64,000 bases of DNA, from the NCBI GenBank assembly GCA_035626815.1, contig DASPMY010000036.1, positions 1 to 64,000 on the forward strand, in the 5' to 3' direction. Position numbers and translations under genes: made by a program. The notes below the pieces were generated by a model, which was not told where the DNA came from, ran no database searches, and saw only the letters and a list, made by a program, of their open reading frames with translations. Every line of letters starts with the position of its first letter. The first letter of the stretch is position 1. This DNA is from Croceibacterium_A sp035626815. Lineage in GTDB: Bacteria; Pseudomonadota; Alphaproteobacteria; Sphingomonadales; Sphingomonadaceae. Shown here in pieces: positions 53,478-62,691 of the stretch.

Positions 53478-55801
53478 GCGGCGAGCTCCTCGCCGGCGCG
53501 CACGAGCGCCGCCATCAGCGCGGCGCGGTCGTAGCGGTAGATGGTGTCGCTGCCGTCGCCCGAGCCGGGCCGGTCGCGCAGGCGGATCGCCTTGCGGGCG
53601 TCGGCGAAAGCCTCCCCCTCGGCGGCGAAGTCGACGAAGGCAATGTCGACCGGCTCGTCGCCGACGGCGATGCGATATCCGGCCGCCTCGATGATCGGCC
53701 CGAGGAAGTTGCGCATCCACCCATCGTCGTTGCTCAGCCGACAGGTCAGCTCGCGGCCGCCGCCGCTCCGCTGGCCGTGGCGGGCGAACAGCGCGTGGCA
53801 ATCGACCAGCTCGGCGGTCTCGCCGTCGACGAGCGTGACGCCGACCAGGCCTCCGTCACCCTCGACCCGCCGGAGCCCGCCGGACAGGGTGGCGATCTCG
53901 AGCACCTTGCGCGAGGCGTAGGCGATCTGCTGGGTGCCGTCGCCGAGCCGCATGACCGACAGGCGCGGCGGCAGCTCGGCGCCTTCGGGCACCCCGAGCA
54001 GCGGCAGGATCTCGTCGCCGAGCACGATCTGCGCGTTGGGGCCGGGGTTGCGCACCGCCGTCGCCGGAGCGTGCTCGACCTGCTCGACCGCGCTCATGGC
54101 GATGGCCCGCCGCTCGCCGCACAAGGCGCTGAACAGCACGACGCGCAGCCCCTCGCGCTGGGCCGGCGCCGCGCGGGCGGTGCCGCTCGCCGGGCGGTGC
54201 AGCTCGCGCGGGATGCCGGCGCCGTAGCCGATCGCCGCCACGTCGAGCACGAGCACCGGGGTGCCGTCGTCGAGCTGGGTGCAGCCGACGAACAGCCCGC
54301 TCTGCATGATCCCGGGCGAAAGCGGCTTGATGACCAGCTCGTGGTGATCGAAGATGCGGTCGACCGCGAGCGCGTAAAGGTCGCCCCAGCCGAGCCGCAG
54401 GATCACGAACAGCGACGCCTCGTCCGCGGTCGCTTCGAGCTCGAGCGCGTCGCCGAGCGAGACGCAGGCCAGCCGCCGGTCGCGGAAGGTCACGTAGCGG
54501 CGCTCGCCGACTTGCGCGAACTCGAGGCTGCCGCCGGCGGTGCTGACGATCTCCTCGACGTAGGACCGCGGGATGGCGAACGTCTGGCCCGCCGCCTCGA
54601 CGGTCAGGCTTGGCAGGATGCTGAGCGTCAGCGGCACGCAGATCAGGAACCGCGTGCCCTCGCCCGGGAGCGATTCGATCTCGAGCGTGCCGCCGAACTT
54701 CTCGATGTTGGCTCGGACCACGTCCATGCCGACCCCGCGGCCGGAGATCGCGGTGATCGCCTCGGCGGTCGACAGCCCCGGCTCGAAGATCAGCTCGATG
54801 CGCTCCTCGCGGCTCATCGCCGCGAGCTGCTCCTCGGTCCGCAGCCCGGCGGCGAGGGCCTTCGCGGCGAGGCGCTCGCAATCGATCCCGCGGCCGTCGT
54901 CCATGATCCCGATGAGGATTGTGTTGCCGCTCTGCCGGGCCGAGATCGTCAGCATGCCGGCCTCGCGCTTGCCGGCGGCGCGGCGGTCGGCCGGCGGCTC
55001 GATGCCGTGGTCGACGGCGTTGCGGATGATGTGCAGCAGCGGATCGCGGATGAGCTCGATCATCTCGCGGTCGAGCTCGACCTCGCCGTTCTCGAGCTCG
55101 ACGAAGACCTGCTTGCCGAGCTCGGCCGAAAGGTCGCGGACGAGCCGCGGGAAGGTCGCGAACAGGCCTTCGATGCGGCGCATCCGGGTGCGGGTGATGG
55201 CGTCGCGGACTTCGGCGATCAGCGCCGACAGGCGCGAGAACGGCGCTTCCAGGCCGGTGTCGCTGCCGAGCACCTGCATCCGCCGGGCGAGGTCGTTGCG
55301 CGCCAGGACCATCTCGGACACGCCGCTCATCACCTGGTCGATCAGCTCGACCGGGAGGCGGATGGTGCGCTGCTCGGCGGTGGAGAACGAGGGTTGCACG
55401 CCGCCGCTGGCGATCGGCGTCTCGGCATCGTGCAGCTCGCCGTTGAGCGCCGCGATCAGCGTTTCGTCGTTGGCTTCGGACAGCGATTCGCCGCGCTCGA
55501 TCTCCTCGATCATCACGCCGATGCGGTCGATCACCGCGAGCACCGCGTCGACCAGCCGGCGGTCGGCACTGCGGCGCCCGGCGCGGACGTCGGCCAGCGC
55601 GTCCTCGGCGGCGTGGCTCAACGCCTCGAGCCGGGGGAAATCGAAGAACCCGCAGTTGCCTTTGACCGTGTGGACGAAGCGGAAGATCGTATCGAGGCGG
55701 CCGCGATCGGCCGGGTCGGCTTCCCAGGCGACGATCTCGCCGGCGAGCGCGGCGAGCATCTCGCGCGTCTCGGCGACGAATTCCGTCAGCAGATCGTCCA
55801 T
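53474..55801 (-). CDS. cheA: Chemotaxis histidine kinase CheA with a duplicated CheW-like region and receiver-like tail
   Basis: Predicted 775 residues from ATG 55801 (GTG 55816 would add five). The HPt domain holds the phospho-His in FRFVHTVKGN, near residue 44. No clear P2 domain follows. The dimerisation domain starts near IRLPVELIDQVMSGV; the ATPase has HIIRNAVDHGIEPP, DDGRGID and GRGVGMDVV. A CheW-like P5 domain comes next, then a second CheW-like stretch (about 560-660) and a C-terminal receiver-like segment (about 670-775) that lacks convincing active-site acidic residues. It heads the leftward che operon. Confidence 0.93.
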   Translation of the reverse strand: MDDLLTEFVAETREMLAALAGEIVAWEADPADRGRLDTIFRFVHTVKGNCGFFDFPRLEALSHAAEDALADVRAGRRSADRRLVDAVLAVIDRIGVMIEEIERGESLSEANDETLIAALNGELHDAETPIASGGVQPSFSTAEQRTIRLPVELIDQVMSGVSEMVLARNDLARRMQVLGSDTGLEAPFSRLSALIAEVRDAITRTRMRRIEGLFATFPRLVRDLSAELGKQVFVELENGEVELDREMIELIRDPLLHIIRNAVDHGIEPPADRRAAGKREAGMLTISARQSGNTILIGIMDDGRGIDCERLAAKALAAGLRTEEQLAAMSREERIELIFEPGLSTAEAITAISGRGVGMDVVRANIEKFGGTLEIESLPGEGTRFLICVPLTLSILPSLTVEAAGQTFAIPRSYVEEIVSTAGGSLEFAQVGERRYVTFRDRRLACVSLGDALELEATADEASLFVILRLGWGDLYALAVDRIFDHHELVIKPLSPGIMQSGLFVGCTQLDDGTPVLVLDVAAIGYGAGIPRELHRPASGTARAAPAQREGLRVVLFSALCGERRAIAMSAVEQVEHAPATAVRNPGPNAQIVLGDEILPLLGVPEGAELPPRLSVMRLGDGTQQIAYASRKVLEIATLSGGLRRVEGDGGLVGVTLVDGETAELVDCHALFARHGQRSGGGRELTCRLSNDDGWMRNFLGPIIEAAGYRIAVGDEPVDIAFVDFAAEGEAFADARKAIRLRDRPGSGDGSDTIYRYDRAALMAALVRAGEELAA

Positions 55802-55875
55802 CGCGCCCGTCCCCACAACCGGTGCGAGCGCTATGGCGCAATGTGGTTAAGAGGCGGTTACGGATCGGCCCGCGG

Positions 55876-57549
55876 TCAGCCGCGCGAGAACGCGGTTTCC
55901 TGCTCGGTGATGAACTCGACCAGCGCCGGCTGCCCGGCCGCGACGGCGGCGATCGCGCGGCGCAGCGCGGGGACGATCTCGCCCGCCTCGGCCACGCGCT
56001 CGCCGTGGCAGCCGAGCGCGCGGGCGAAGGCGGCGTAGTCGCCGGAGATGTCGGTTGCGCGGTACTTGTCGGTCGCCACCGGCATGACCGGCAGCTCGAT
56101 CGCCATCGCCCGGTTGTTGAGCAGGATTGACAGGATCGGGATCTTTTCGCGCGCCGCGGTCTCGAGATCGGTGCCGGTGAAGCCGATCGCCGCGTCGCCC
56201 CAGACGTTGATGCACAGCTTGTCCGGGCAGGCGAGCTTCGCCCCCATCGCCAGGCCGAGGCCGTAGCCGAGCTGGGTCGACTTGCCCCAGCCGATGTAGC
56301 CGTGCGGGCTCGTGCTCTTCCAGAACGGCACCAGCTGGTCGCGCGGGCTTCCGGCGTCGTGGGTGATGATCGTGTTGGCGACGTCGACCGTCTGCTGCAG
56401 GTCCCACAGCACGCGGTAGGGCGAGAGGGGGCTCGTCTCCTGCGTGCACTTGGCCTGCCACCGGGAGAACCATGCAGCTGCGACCTGAGCGATGCGCGCG
56501 GCGACCGCGGCGCTGTCGCGCGGCTCCGGCACCAGCCGCTTCACCGCTTCGAGCAGCGCCGCCAGCGTCAATTTCGCATCGCCGACGAGCGCCCGCTCGC
56601 ACGCCACCGACTTGTCGATGTCGAGCGGATCGAGCGTCGCGTGGATCATCCGCTTGCCCGGCGGAATCGCGAGGCCGAACGAGGTCGCGGTGAAGCTGCA
56701 GCCGATGCCGAACAGCAGGTCGCATTCGTCGAGCCACTGGCGCACGCAGCCGTTGACGCCGTTGCCGCCCGAGCCGAGCGCGAGCGGGTGCGTCTCGTCG
56801 AAGCAGCTCTTGCCCGGCAGGCTGGTCATCACCGGGATCGCCAGGTGCTCGGCGAGCGCGCGCAGCTCGTCGTAAGCTTCGGCCCAGTGCACGCCCTGTC
56901 CGGCGTAGATCGCCGGGTTGCTGGCTTCGATCAGGAGTTGCGCGGTCGCATCGATATCCGCCTGCGCCGGCTGCGAGCGTGCGACCTTGCCGGGTACGTA
57001 GTCGAGCTCGCCGGCGAAAGGCTGCTCGAGCACGTCGTGCGGCAGCTCGACGACCACCGGCTGCGGGCGCCCGTTGCGCAGCATCGCGAAGGCGCGGCGC
57101 AACACCGGCACGACATCGCCCGCGCTGGTCAGCGGCTCGGCATGCTTGGCGACGCTGGCCATCGAGCGCACCGCGTTGAAGTTGTGCGGCACGTGCGCCT
57201 GCGAGAGCGCGTACCCCTGCGGCATGACCAGCACCGGCACGCTGTCGGCGAACGCCTGCGCGACGCCGCCGAAGGCGTTTTCCGCGCCCGGGCCCTGCTG
57301 CATCACGAACACGCCCATCCGCGCGCCCTTGGTCAGGCGGCTGAGCGCGTCGGCCATGTGCAGCCCGGTGCGCTCCTGGCGGACGATCACCGTGCGGATG
57401 CCGATCCGCGCGCACGCCTCGAGCACCTGGTTGCGGGGATAGCCGAACACCACGTCGACCCCCTCGCGCTTGAGCACCGCGGCGATGGCGTCGGCGACGG
57501 TGCCGTTGGCGTGGACCGCGAAGCCCGCATCTCCATTGCCCTGGCGCAT
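55876..57549 (-). CDS. Thiamine diphosphate-dependent enzyme, acetolactate synthase-like
   Basis: Predicted 557 residues. The N-terminal PYR domain contains the cofactor-activating Glu59 in VIVRQERTG, the central domain resembles the ALS family, and the C-terminal PP domain has the ThDP motif WGDAAIGFTGTD...LLNN. No regulatory subunit gene is near, so it is probably not the biosynthetic IlvB. Candidates are benzoylformate or oxalyl-CoA decarboxylase-like reactions. It is divergent from an MBL hydrolase with 48 bases between starts. Confidence 0.85.
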   Translation of the reverse strand: MRQGNGDAGFAVHANGTVADAIAAVLKREGVDVVFGYPRNQVLEACARIGIRTVIVRQERTGLHMADALSRLTKGARMGVFVMQQGPGAENAFGGVAQAFADSVPVLVMPQGYALSQAHVPHNFNAVRSMASVAKHAEPLTSAGDVVPVLRRAFAMLRNGRPQPVVVELPHDVLEQPFAGELDYVPGKVARSQPAQADIDATAQLLIEASNPAIYAGQGVHWAEAYDELRALAEHLAIPVMTSLPGKSCFDETHPLALGSGGNGVNGCVRQWLDECDLLFGIGCSFTATSFGLAIPPGKRMIHATLDPLDIDKSVACERALVGDAKLTLAALLEAVKRLVPEPRDSAAVAARIAQVAAAWFSRWQAKCTQETSPLSPYRVLWDLQQTVDVANTIITHDAGSPRDQLVPFWKSTSPHGYIGWGKSTQLGYGLGLAMGAKLACPDKLCINVWGDAAIGFTGTDLETAAREKIPILSILLNNRAMAIELPVMPVATDKYRATDISGDYAAFARALGCHGERVAEAGEIVPALRRAIAAVAAGQPALVEFITEQETAFSRG

Positions 57550-57597
57550 CGCATCCCCCTAGAAGGTGCGCCCGGGGCTAGAGGCGGGAGGAAGGCA

Positions 57598-58488
57598 ATG
57601 CAACCGATCCAGCTGGGGCGGATGCGCGTGCACAAGGTGCACGAGATCGACAGCCCCGTGCCGCTGCTGAGCCAGCTTCCCGGCACCACCCGCGACGACA
57701 TGATCCGCCTGCTCGAATGGTACGACCAGCCCGACGAAGTCTCCGCCGATCCCGCGGCGAGCTTCATGACCTTCTCGGTCCACTCGTGGGTGATCGAGCT
57801 CGACGGCCGGACGATCCTCGTCGACACCTGCGACGGCAACCACAAGAATCGCTCGCTCGAGGCGGTCCACCAGCTCGACAGCGACTACCTCGGCAACTTG
57901 CGCCGCGCCGGCTTCGCGCCCGAGGACATCGACCTGGTGATGTGCACCCACCTGCACTTCGACCACGTCGGCTGGAACACGCGGCTGGAGAACGGCAAAT
58001 GGGTGCCGACCTTCCCCAACGCCCGCTACCTGTTCGGGCGCCGAGACTATGAATACTTCCAGGCGAATCCCGCCGGCGAGGCGCTGCACTACGAGGCGTT
58101 CGTCGATTCGATCGTGCCGGTGATGGAGGCCGGCAAGGGCGAGCTGGTCGACGAGGACTTCGTCGCCCACCGCGAGATCGGCGACGGGGTGTGGCTGGAG
58201 CCGGCGTTCGGCCATTCGCCCGGCTGCTGCACGATCAACGCCCAGGCCGGCGGCGCGCCGGCGCTGTTCTGGGGCGACGTGATCCACCACCCGGTGCAGT
58301 TGATCCGCCACGACCTGCCGTTCGCCTACGACGCCGACGGCGCGGCGGCGTGCCGGGTGCGCAAGGCGACGATGGAGCGCGCCGCCGACGCCGACCTGAT
58401 GTGCTTCCCGGCGCACTTCCGGCGGACCTCGGCGGGGTACGTCAAGCGCGACGGGGATGCGTTCCGCTACGAGTGGCTGGCCGAATAA
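57598..58488 (+). CDS. Metallo-beta-lactamase fold hydrolase (lactonase-like)
   Basis: Predicted 296 residues with GGGAGGAAGG before the ATG. The metal motif is THLHFDHVGW (H-x-H-x-D-H), followed by GHSPGCC with a third His and FWGDVIHHP with the bridging Asp. The layout matches quorum-quenching lactonases and related MBL hydrolases, but substrate cannot be assigned. It shares a promoter region with the divergent ThDP enzyme gene and is probably its partner. Confidence 0.88.
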   Translation: MQPIQLGRMRVHKVHEIDSPVPLLSQLPGTTRDDMIRLLEWYDQPDEVSADPAASFMTFSVHSWVIELDGRTILVDTCDGNHKNRSLEAVHQLDSDYLGNLRRAGFAPEDIDLVMCTHLHFDHVGWNTRLENGKWVPTFPNARYLFGRRDYEYFQANPAGEALHYEAFVDSIVPVMEAGKGELVDEDFVAHREIGDGVWLEPAFGHSPGCCTINAQAGGAPALFWGDVIHHPVQLIRHDLPFAYDADGAAACRVRKATMERAADADLMCFPAHFRRTSAGYVKRDGDAFRYEWLAE

Positions 58489-58496
58489 GCCCAACT

Positions 58497-58583
58497 CCGT
58501 TCGGATCGAGCGGAGGCCCCAGGCCGTAGTCGAGATACGCCAGCGCGGCGCGAGCGTGTCTCGACTTCGCTCGACACGAACGG
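58497..58583. repeat. REP-like inverted repeat upstream of putA
   Basis: The left arm from 58497 (CCGTTCGGATCGAGCG) and the right arm at 58554-58583 (GTCTCGACTTCGCTCGACAC, ending GAACGG) form an imperfect long hairpin of the same family as 38981-39053. It sits between the MBL hydrolase stop and the putA leader. Confidence 0.75.
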
Positions 58584-58595
58584 CTAGGGAGGGAA

Positions 58596-58622
58596 ATGAT
58601 TTCAAACGCAACCGCGCGATGA
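58596..58622 (+). other. Possible 8-codon leader ORF coupled to putA
   Basis: GGGAGGG lies 2-8 bases before ATG 58596, which opens an 8-residue frame (MISNATAR). Its TGA overlaps the putA ATG as ATGA. PutA itself has no ribosome site at normal spacing. Translation of this leader could therefore deliver ribosomes to putA by termination-reinitiation (inference). Confidence 0.45.
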
Positions 58623-61600
58623 TCGACCGCACCGCCTTGCGCGCCGCCTACCGCCAGGACGAGGCCGCCTGCATCGAGCAGCGGCTGCGCCAGGCGGCGC
58701 CCTCCTCGGCGGTTCATCCCGAAGCCGCCGCGCTCGCTTCGCGGCTGATCGCCGGCGCCCGCGCGCGCAAGGCGGGCGGGCTCGACGCCTTTCTGGTGAC
58801 CTACGGGCTCGGCACCGAGGAAGGCATCGCGCTGATGTGCCTTGCCGAAGCGCTGCTGCGCGTGCCCGACGCCGACACCGCCGACGCCCTGATCCACGAC
58901 AAGCTCGCCGGGGTCGACTGGGGCGAGCACCTCGGCGATTCGAGCTCGACGTTCGTCAACGCGGCGACGTTCTCGCTGATGCTGACCGGCGAGGTGCTGC
59001 GCGGCGGGACGCGGCAGGAGGCGGGCTTCGCCAACGCGCTGCGCCGCGCCGTCGGGCGGCTCGGCGAGCCGGTGATCCGCCAGGCGACGCTGCAGGCGAT
59101 GCGCATCCTCGGCGGCCAGTTCGTGTTCGGCCGCACGATCGAGGAAGCCCTCAAGCGCGCCGCGCCCGAGCGCAAGCAGGGCCTGACGCACAGCTTCGAC
59201 ATGCTCGGTGAGGCGGCGATGACGTTCGCGGACGCCGAGCGCTACCGGCGGTCGTACGCGGCGGCGATCGCGCGCCTGGCGCGTGAGAGCGGCGAGGGCG
59301 TGCGGGCGAGCCCGGGCATCTCGGTCAAGCTCTCGGCGCTCTATCCGAAGTACGATTTCCTCCACGCCGAGGCGGCCGCGGCGGCGCTGGTGCCGATCGT
59401 GCGCGAGCTGGCGCTGGCGGCGAGCGCGGCGGACATCCACTTCACGATCGACGCCGAGGAGGCCGAGCGGCTCGAGCTGTCGCTCGACGTGATCGAGGCG
59501 CTGGTCGCCGACGAGGCGCTGTTCCGGAACGGGTGGGAAGGCTTCGGCCTCGCGCTGCAGGCCTACCAGAAGCGTGCGGCGCCGCTGTGCGACTGGGTCG
59601 CCGCGCTCGCCCGGCGATACAACCGGCGGCTGATGGTGCGGCTGGTCAAGGGCGCCTACTGGGACAGCGAGATCAAGCTGAGCCAGGTCGGCGGCTTCGC
59701 GGACTACCCGGTGTTCACCCGCAAGCTGGCGACCGACGTCTCGTACCTCGCCTGCGCGACCAGGCTGCTGTCGGCGGCGGACGTGATCTATCCGGCCTTC
59801 GCCACGCACAACGCCTACACGATCGGGGCGATCAAGACCTTGGCCGCGGGCCGCGAGTTCGAGTTCCAGCGGCTCCACGGGATGGGCGAGCAGGTCTATG
59901 AGACGCTCGCCGAAGAGGAAGGCGACCGCCCGACCCGCGTGCGCATCTACGCCCCCGTGGGCGGGCACAAGGACCTGCTCGCCTATCTCGTGCGCCGCCT
60001 GCTCGAGAACGGCGCGAACTCGTCTTTCGTCAACCGCATGGCCGACGCCGACGTGCCGGTGGCCGAGCTGGTGACCGACCCGGTCGCCGACCTCGCCGCC
60101 CTCGAGCCCCGGCGCAACCCGGCCATTCCGCTGCCCGGGGAGCTTTATCCGGACCGCCGCAACAGCGCCGGTATCGACCTCGCCGACCCGCTGGTGCGGG
60201 AGCCGTTGCTGGCGGAGCTGGCGGGCCTGGCGACGCGCGATTGGGTCGCCGTTCCGACTGTCATAGCAACCTTGGATAAGCCCCTCCCCTTCAGGGGAGG
60301 GGTTGGGGTGGGGCCCGTCGATTCCAGTGCCGAGCTTGCCGACAGACCCCACCTCCCGACCCCCTCCCCTGAAGGGGAGGGGGAGACTCACGACATCCGC
60401 TCGCCGCAGGACGGCACCGCCGTCGGCCTGGCGCTCGATGCGACCGCAGCCGACCTCGACCTGATGCTCGCCCGCGCCGAAGCCGCGCAGCCCGCGTGGG
60501 ACGCGCTCGGCGGCGCGGAGCGGGCGGCCTTGCTCGAGAAGGCTGCGGACCTGTTCGAGGACCACGCCGCCGAGTTCATCTCGCTGTGCCAGCGCGAGGC
60601 GGGCAAGACGCTGACCGACAGCGTGCTCGAGCTGCGCGAGGCGGTCGACTTCCTGCGCTACTACGCGGTCGAAGCGCGCCAGCAGTTCGAAGCACCGCAC
60701 CCTCTCTCCGGCCCGACCGGCGAGCAGAACACGCTGCGCCTCCACGGCCGCGGGGTGTTCGCGACGATCAGCCCGTGGAACTTCCCGCTGGCGATCTTCA
60801 CCGGCATGGCCTCGGCCGCGGTCGCGGCGGGCAACACGGTGATCGCCAAACCCGCCGAGCAGACCCCGCTGATCGCCGCGCTGGCGGTCAGGATATGCCA
60901 CGAAGCCGGCATCCCCGACGACGTCCTCCAGCTCGCACCGGGCGACGGCAAGGTCGGCGCCGCGCTGACGTCGGACCCGCGGCTCGCCGGCGTGGCCTTC
61001 ACCGGCTCGACCGAGACGGCCCGCGCGATCAACCGCGCGCTCGCCGGGCGCGATGGGCCGATCGCCACGCTGATCGCCGAGACCGGAGGGCAGAACGCGC
61101 TGATCGTCGACAGCTCGGCGCTGCCCGAGCAGGTCACCCGCGACGTCATCAGCTCGGCGTTCCAGAGCGCCGGGCAACGTTGCTCGGCGCTGCGGGTGCT
61201 CTACCTGCAGGACGACATCGCCGAGGCCACGCTGGCGATGATCCGCGGCGCGTTCGAGGCGCTGGTGATCGGCGAACCGACCGATCTCGCCACCGACGTC
61301 GGCCCGGTGATCGACGCCGAAGCCAAGGCCGCGCTCGACGCGCACGTCGCGGCGATGCGCGCGGGCGGCCGCCAGGTCTGGCAGCGCGCCCTGCCGCCCG
61401 AGTGCGCCAAGGGTACTTTCGTCGCGCCCGCCATCATCGAGATCGATTCGATCGCCGACCTGACCGCTGAGAACTTCGGGCCCGTGCTCCACGTCGCCCG
61501 CTTCGCCGCCGACGACTTGGAACAAGTGATCGAGGCCATCAACCAGACCGGCTACGGCCTCACGCTCGGCCTGCACAGCCGCATCGACGCCACCCGCCGC

Positions 61601-61816
61601 ATGGTCGAAAGCCGAGCCCGCGCCGGCAACTTCTACGTCAACCGCAACCAGATCGGCGCGGTGGTCGGCAGCCAGCCGTTCGGCGGCGAGGGCCTGTCGG
61701 GCACCGGACCCAAGGCCGGCGGGCCGCACTACCTGCCCCGCTTCGCCACCGAGCGCGTCACCACGATCGACACCACGGCGGCGGGGGGGAATGCGAGCCT
61801 GCTGGCTGGAGGCTGA
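58619..61816 (+). CDS. putA: Bifunctional proline dehydrogenase / 1-pyrroline-5-carboxylate dehydrogenase with REP insertion
   Basis: Oxidises proline to glutamate in two steps. Predicted 1065 residues from ATG 58619; there is no N-terminal ribbon-helix-helix DNA-binding domain, so it is not an autorepressor. The FAD proline dehydrogenase barrel (about residues 60-500) has VRLVKGAYWDSEIK, FATHNAYT and EFQRLHGMGE. The NAD aldehyde dehydrogenase (about 620-1050) has SPWNFPLAIF, GETGGQNA-type Glu region and catalytic Cys in SAGQRCSALR. Residues about 555-590 are encoded by a REP element. Both active sites are intact, so it is probably functional. Confidence 0.95.
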   Translation: MIDRTALRAAYRQDEAACIEQRLRQAAPSSAVHPEAAALASRLIAGARARKAGGLDAFLVTYGLGTEEGIALMCLAEALLRVPDADTADALIHDKLAGVDWGEHLGDSSSTFVNAATFSLMLTGEVLRGGTRQEAGFANALRRAVGRLGEPVIRQATLQAMRILGGQFVFGRTIEEALKRAAPERKQGLTHSFDMLGEAAMTFADAERYRRSYAAAIARLARESGEGVRASPGISVKLSALYPKYDFLHAEAAAAALVPIVRELALAASAADIHFTIDAEEAERLELSLDVIEALVADEALFRNGWEGFGLALQAYQKRAAPLCDWVAALARRYNRRLMVRLVKGAYWDSEIKLSQVGGFADYPVFTRKLATDVSYLACATRLLSAADVIYPAFATHNAYTIGAIKTLAAGREFEFQRLHGMGEQVYETLAEEEGDRPTRVRIYAPVGGHKDLLAYLVRRLLENGANSSFVNRMADADVPVAELVTDPVADLAALEPRRNPAIPLPGELYPDRRNSAGIDLADPLVREPLLAELAGLATRDWVAVPTVIATLDKPLPFRGGVGVGPVDSSAELADRPHLPTPSPEGEGETHDIRSPQDGTAVGLALDATAADLDLMLARAEAAQPAWDALGGAERAALLEKAADLFEDHAAEFISLCQREAGKTLTDSVLELREAVDFLRYYAVEARQQFEAPHPLSGPTGEQNTLRLHGRGVFATISPWNFPLAIFTGMASAAVAAGNTVIAKPAEQTPLIAALAVRICHEAGIPDDVLQLAPGDGKVGAALTSDPRLAGVAFTGSTETARAINRALAGRDGPIATLIAETGGQNALIVDSSALPEQVTRDVISSAFQSAGQRCSALRVLYLQDDIAEATLAMIRGAFEALVIGEPTDLATDVGPVIDAEAKAALDAHVAAMRAGGRQVWQRALPPECAKGTFVAPAIIEIDSIADLTAENFGPVLHVARFAADDLEQVIEAINQTGYGLTLGLHSRIDATRRMVESRARAGNFYVNRNQIGAVVGSQPFGGEGLSGTGPKAGGPHYLPRFATERVTTIDTTAAGGNASLLAGG
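60281..60384 (+). repeat. REP element translated in frame within putA
   Basis: Begins CCCCTCCCCTTCAGGGGAGG and ends with the reverse-complement arm CCCCTCCCCTGAAGGGGAGG at 60361-60380, with a spacer of about 58 bases. It matches the intergenic copy at 4536-4629 in both arms. It keeps the putA frame open and encodes a Gly/Pro-rich loop (PLPFRGGVGVG at one end, LPTPSPEGEG at the other) between the two enzyme domains. Confidence 0.88.
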
Positions 61817-61853
61817 CCTTCGCCTTTTCGCGCGAAGCGCGGCCACGAATTTG

Positions 61854-61984
61854 TTTCTCGCAGAGATCGCAGAGGAGGCAGAGAGCGCAAAGATACGGTT
61901 CTCGGCTCTGCGAACTCTGCTACCCCTGCGATCTCTGCGCGAACCAAGACTACGACTGGGTCCCCGCTTTCGCGGGGATGACGA
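61854..61984. repeat. Two REP-like palindromes between putA and dcd
   Basis: The first pair is TTTCTCGCAGAGATCGCAGA (61854-61873 and on) with the inverted arm CTGCGATCTCTGCGCGAA at 61926-61943. The second is a small hairpin, GTCCCCGCTTTCGCGGGGAT, near 61960-61979. Together they fill the 231-base gap 61817-62047, which shows no gene. Confidence 0.75.
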
Positions 61985-62047
61985 ATAAGGTGGGGAAAGG
62001 AGGAGCTAGCCCTTGTGGCCATCTGCTCTCTCCGGAATCCCTAGCCC

Positions 62048-62602
62048 ATGGCGATTCTGAGCGACAAGTGGATCCGCGAGAAGGCGCAGGCCGAAGGCAT
62101 GATCGAGCCGTTCGTCGAGGCGCAGCGGCGCGACGGGTGCATCTCCTACGGGCTCAGCTCGTATGGCTACGACGCGCGGGTGGCCGACGAGTTCAAGATC
62201 TTCACCAACGTCGATTCGGCCATCGTCGACCCGAAGGACTTCGCCTCGAACTCCTTCGTCGACCGCAAGACCGACGTGTGCGTGATCCCGCCGAACAGCT
62301 TCGCGCTCGCGCGCACGGTCGAGTACTTCCGCGTGCCGCGCGACGTGCTGGTGATCTGCCTCGGCAAGTCGACTTATGCCCGCTGCGGGATCATCGTCAA
62401 CGTGACCCCGCTCGAACCCGGCTGGGAAGGCCACGTGACGCTCGAGTTCTCCAACACCACCCCGCTGCCGGCGAAGATCTACGCCAACGAGGGCGCCTGC
62501 CAGTTCCTGTTCCTGCAGGGCAACGAGCCGTGCGAGGTCAGCTATGCCGACCGCGCCGGCAAGTACATGGGCCAGCGCGGGGTCACGCTGCCCAAGCTGT
62601 AG
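62048..62602 (+). CDS. dcd: dCTP deaminase
   Basis: Deaminates dCTP to dUTP for thymidylate synthesis. Predicted 184 residues, the normal length for the trimeric bacterial enzyme. Conserved parts are SYGLSSYGYDARV near residue 33, the nucleotide-binding GKSTYARCGI, the catalytic Glu region EGHVTLEFSNTT, and QFLFLQG near the end. There is no fused dUTPase segment. The ATG at 62048 gives a standard N-terminus (MAILSDKWIRE). Confidence 0.96.
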   Translation: MAILSDKWIREKAQAEGMIEPFVEAQRRDGCISYGLSSYGYDARVADEFKIFTNVDSAIVDPKDFASNSFVDRKTDVCVIPPNSFALARTVEYFRVPRDVLVICLGKSTYARCGIIVNVTPLEPGWEGHVTLEFSNTTPLPAKIYANEGACQFLFLQGNEPCEVSYADRAGKYMGQRGVTLPKL

Positions 62603-62691
62603 CGGCCTGTCTCCGCCCCCGGCGGCACCGTTCGCGGCGACAGGCGTTAAGTTCCCGCGCGGCAGGGGTCGGCCGCCGATGGAGAACCGCC

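Noticed and set aside
58442..61846. Very long leftward open frame (over 1100 codons) opposite putA
   Set aside because: It is a mirror of the high-GC third-position bias of putA; the translation is dominated by Arg, Gly, Ala, Val and Leu with no family motif.
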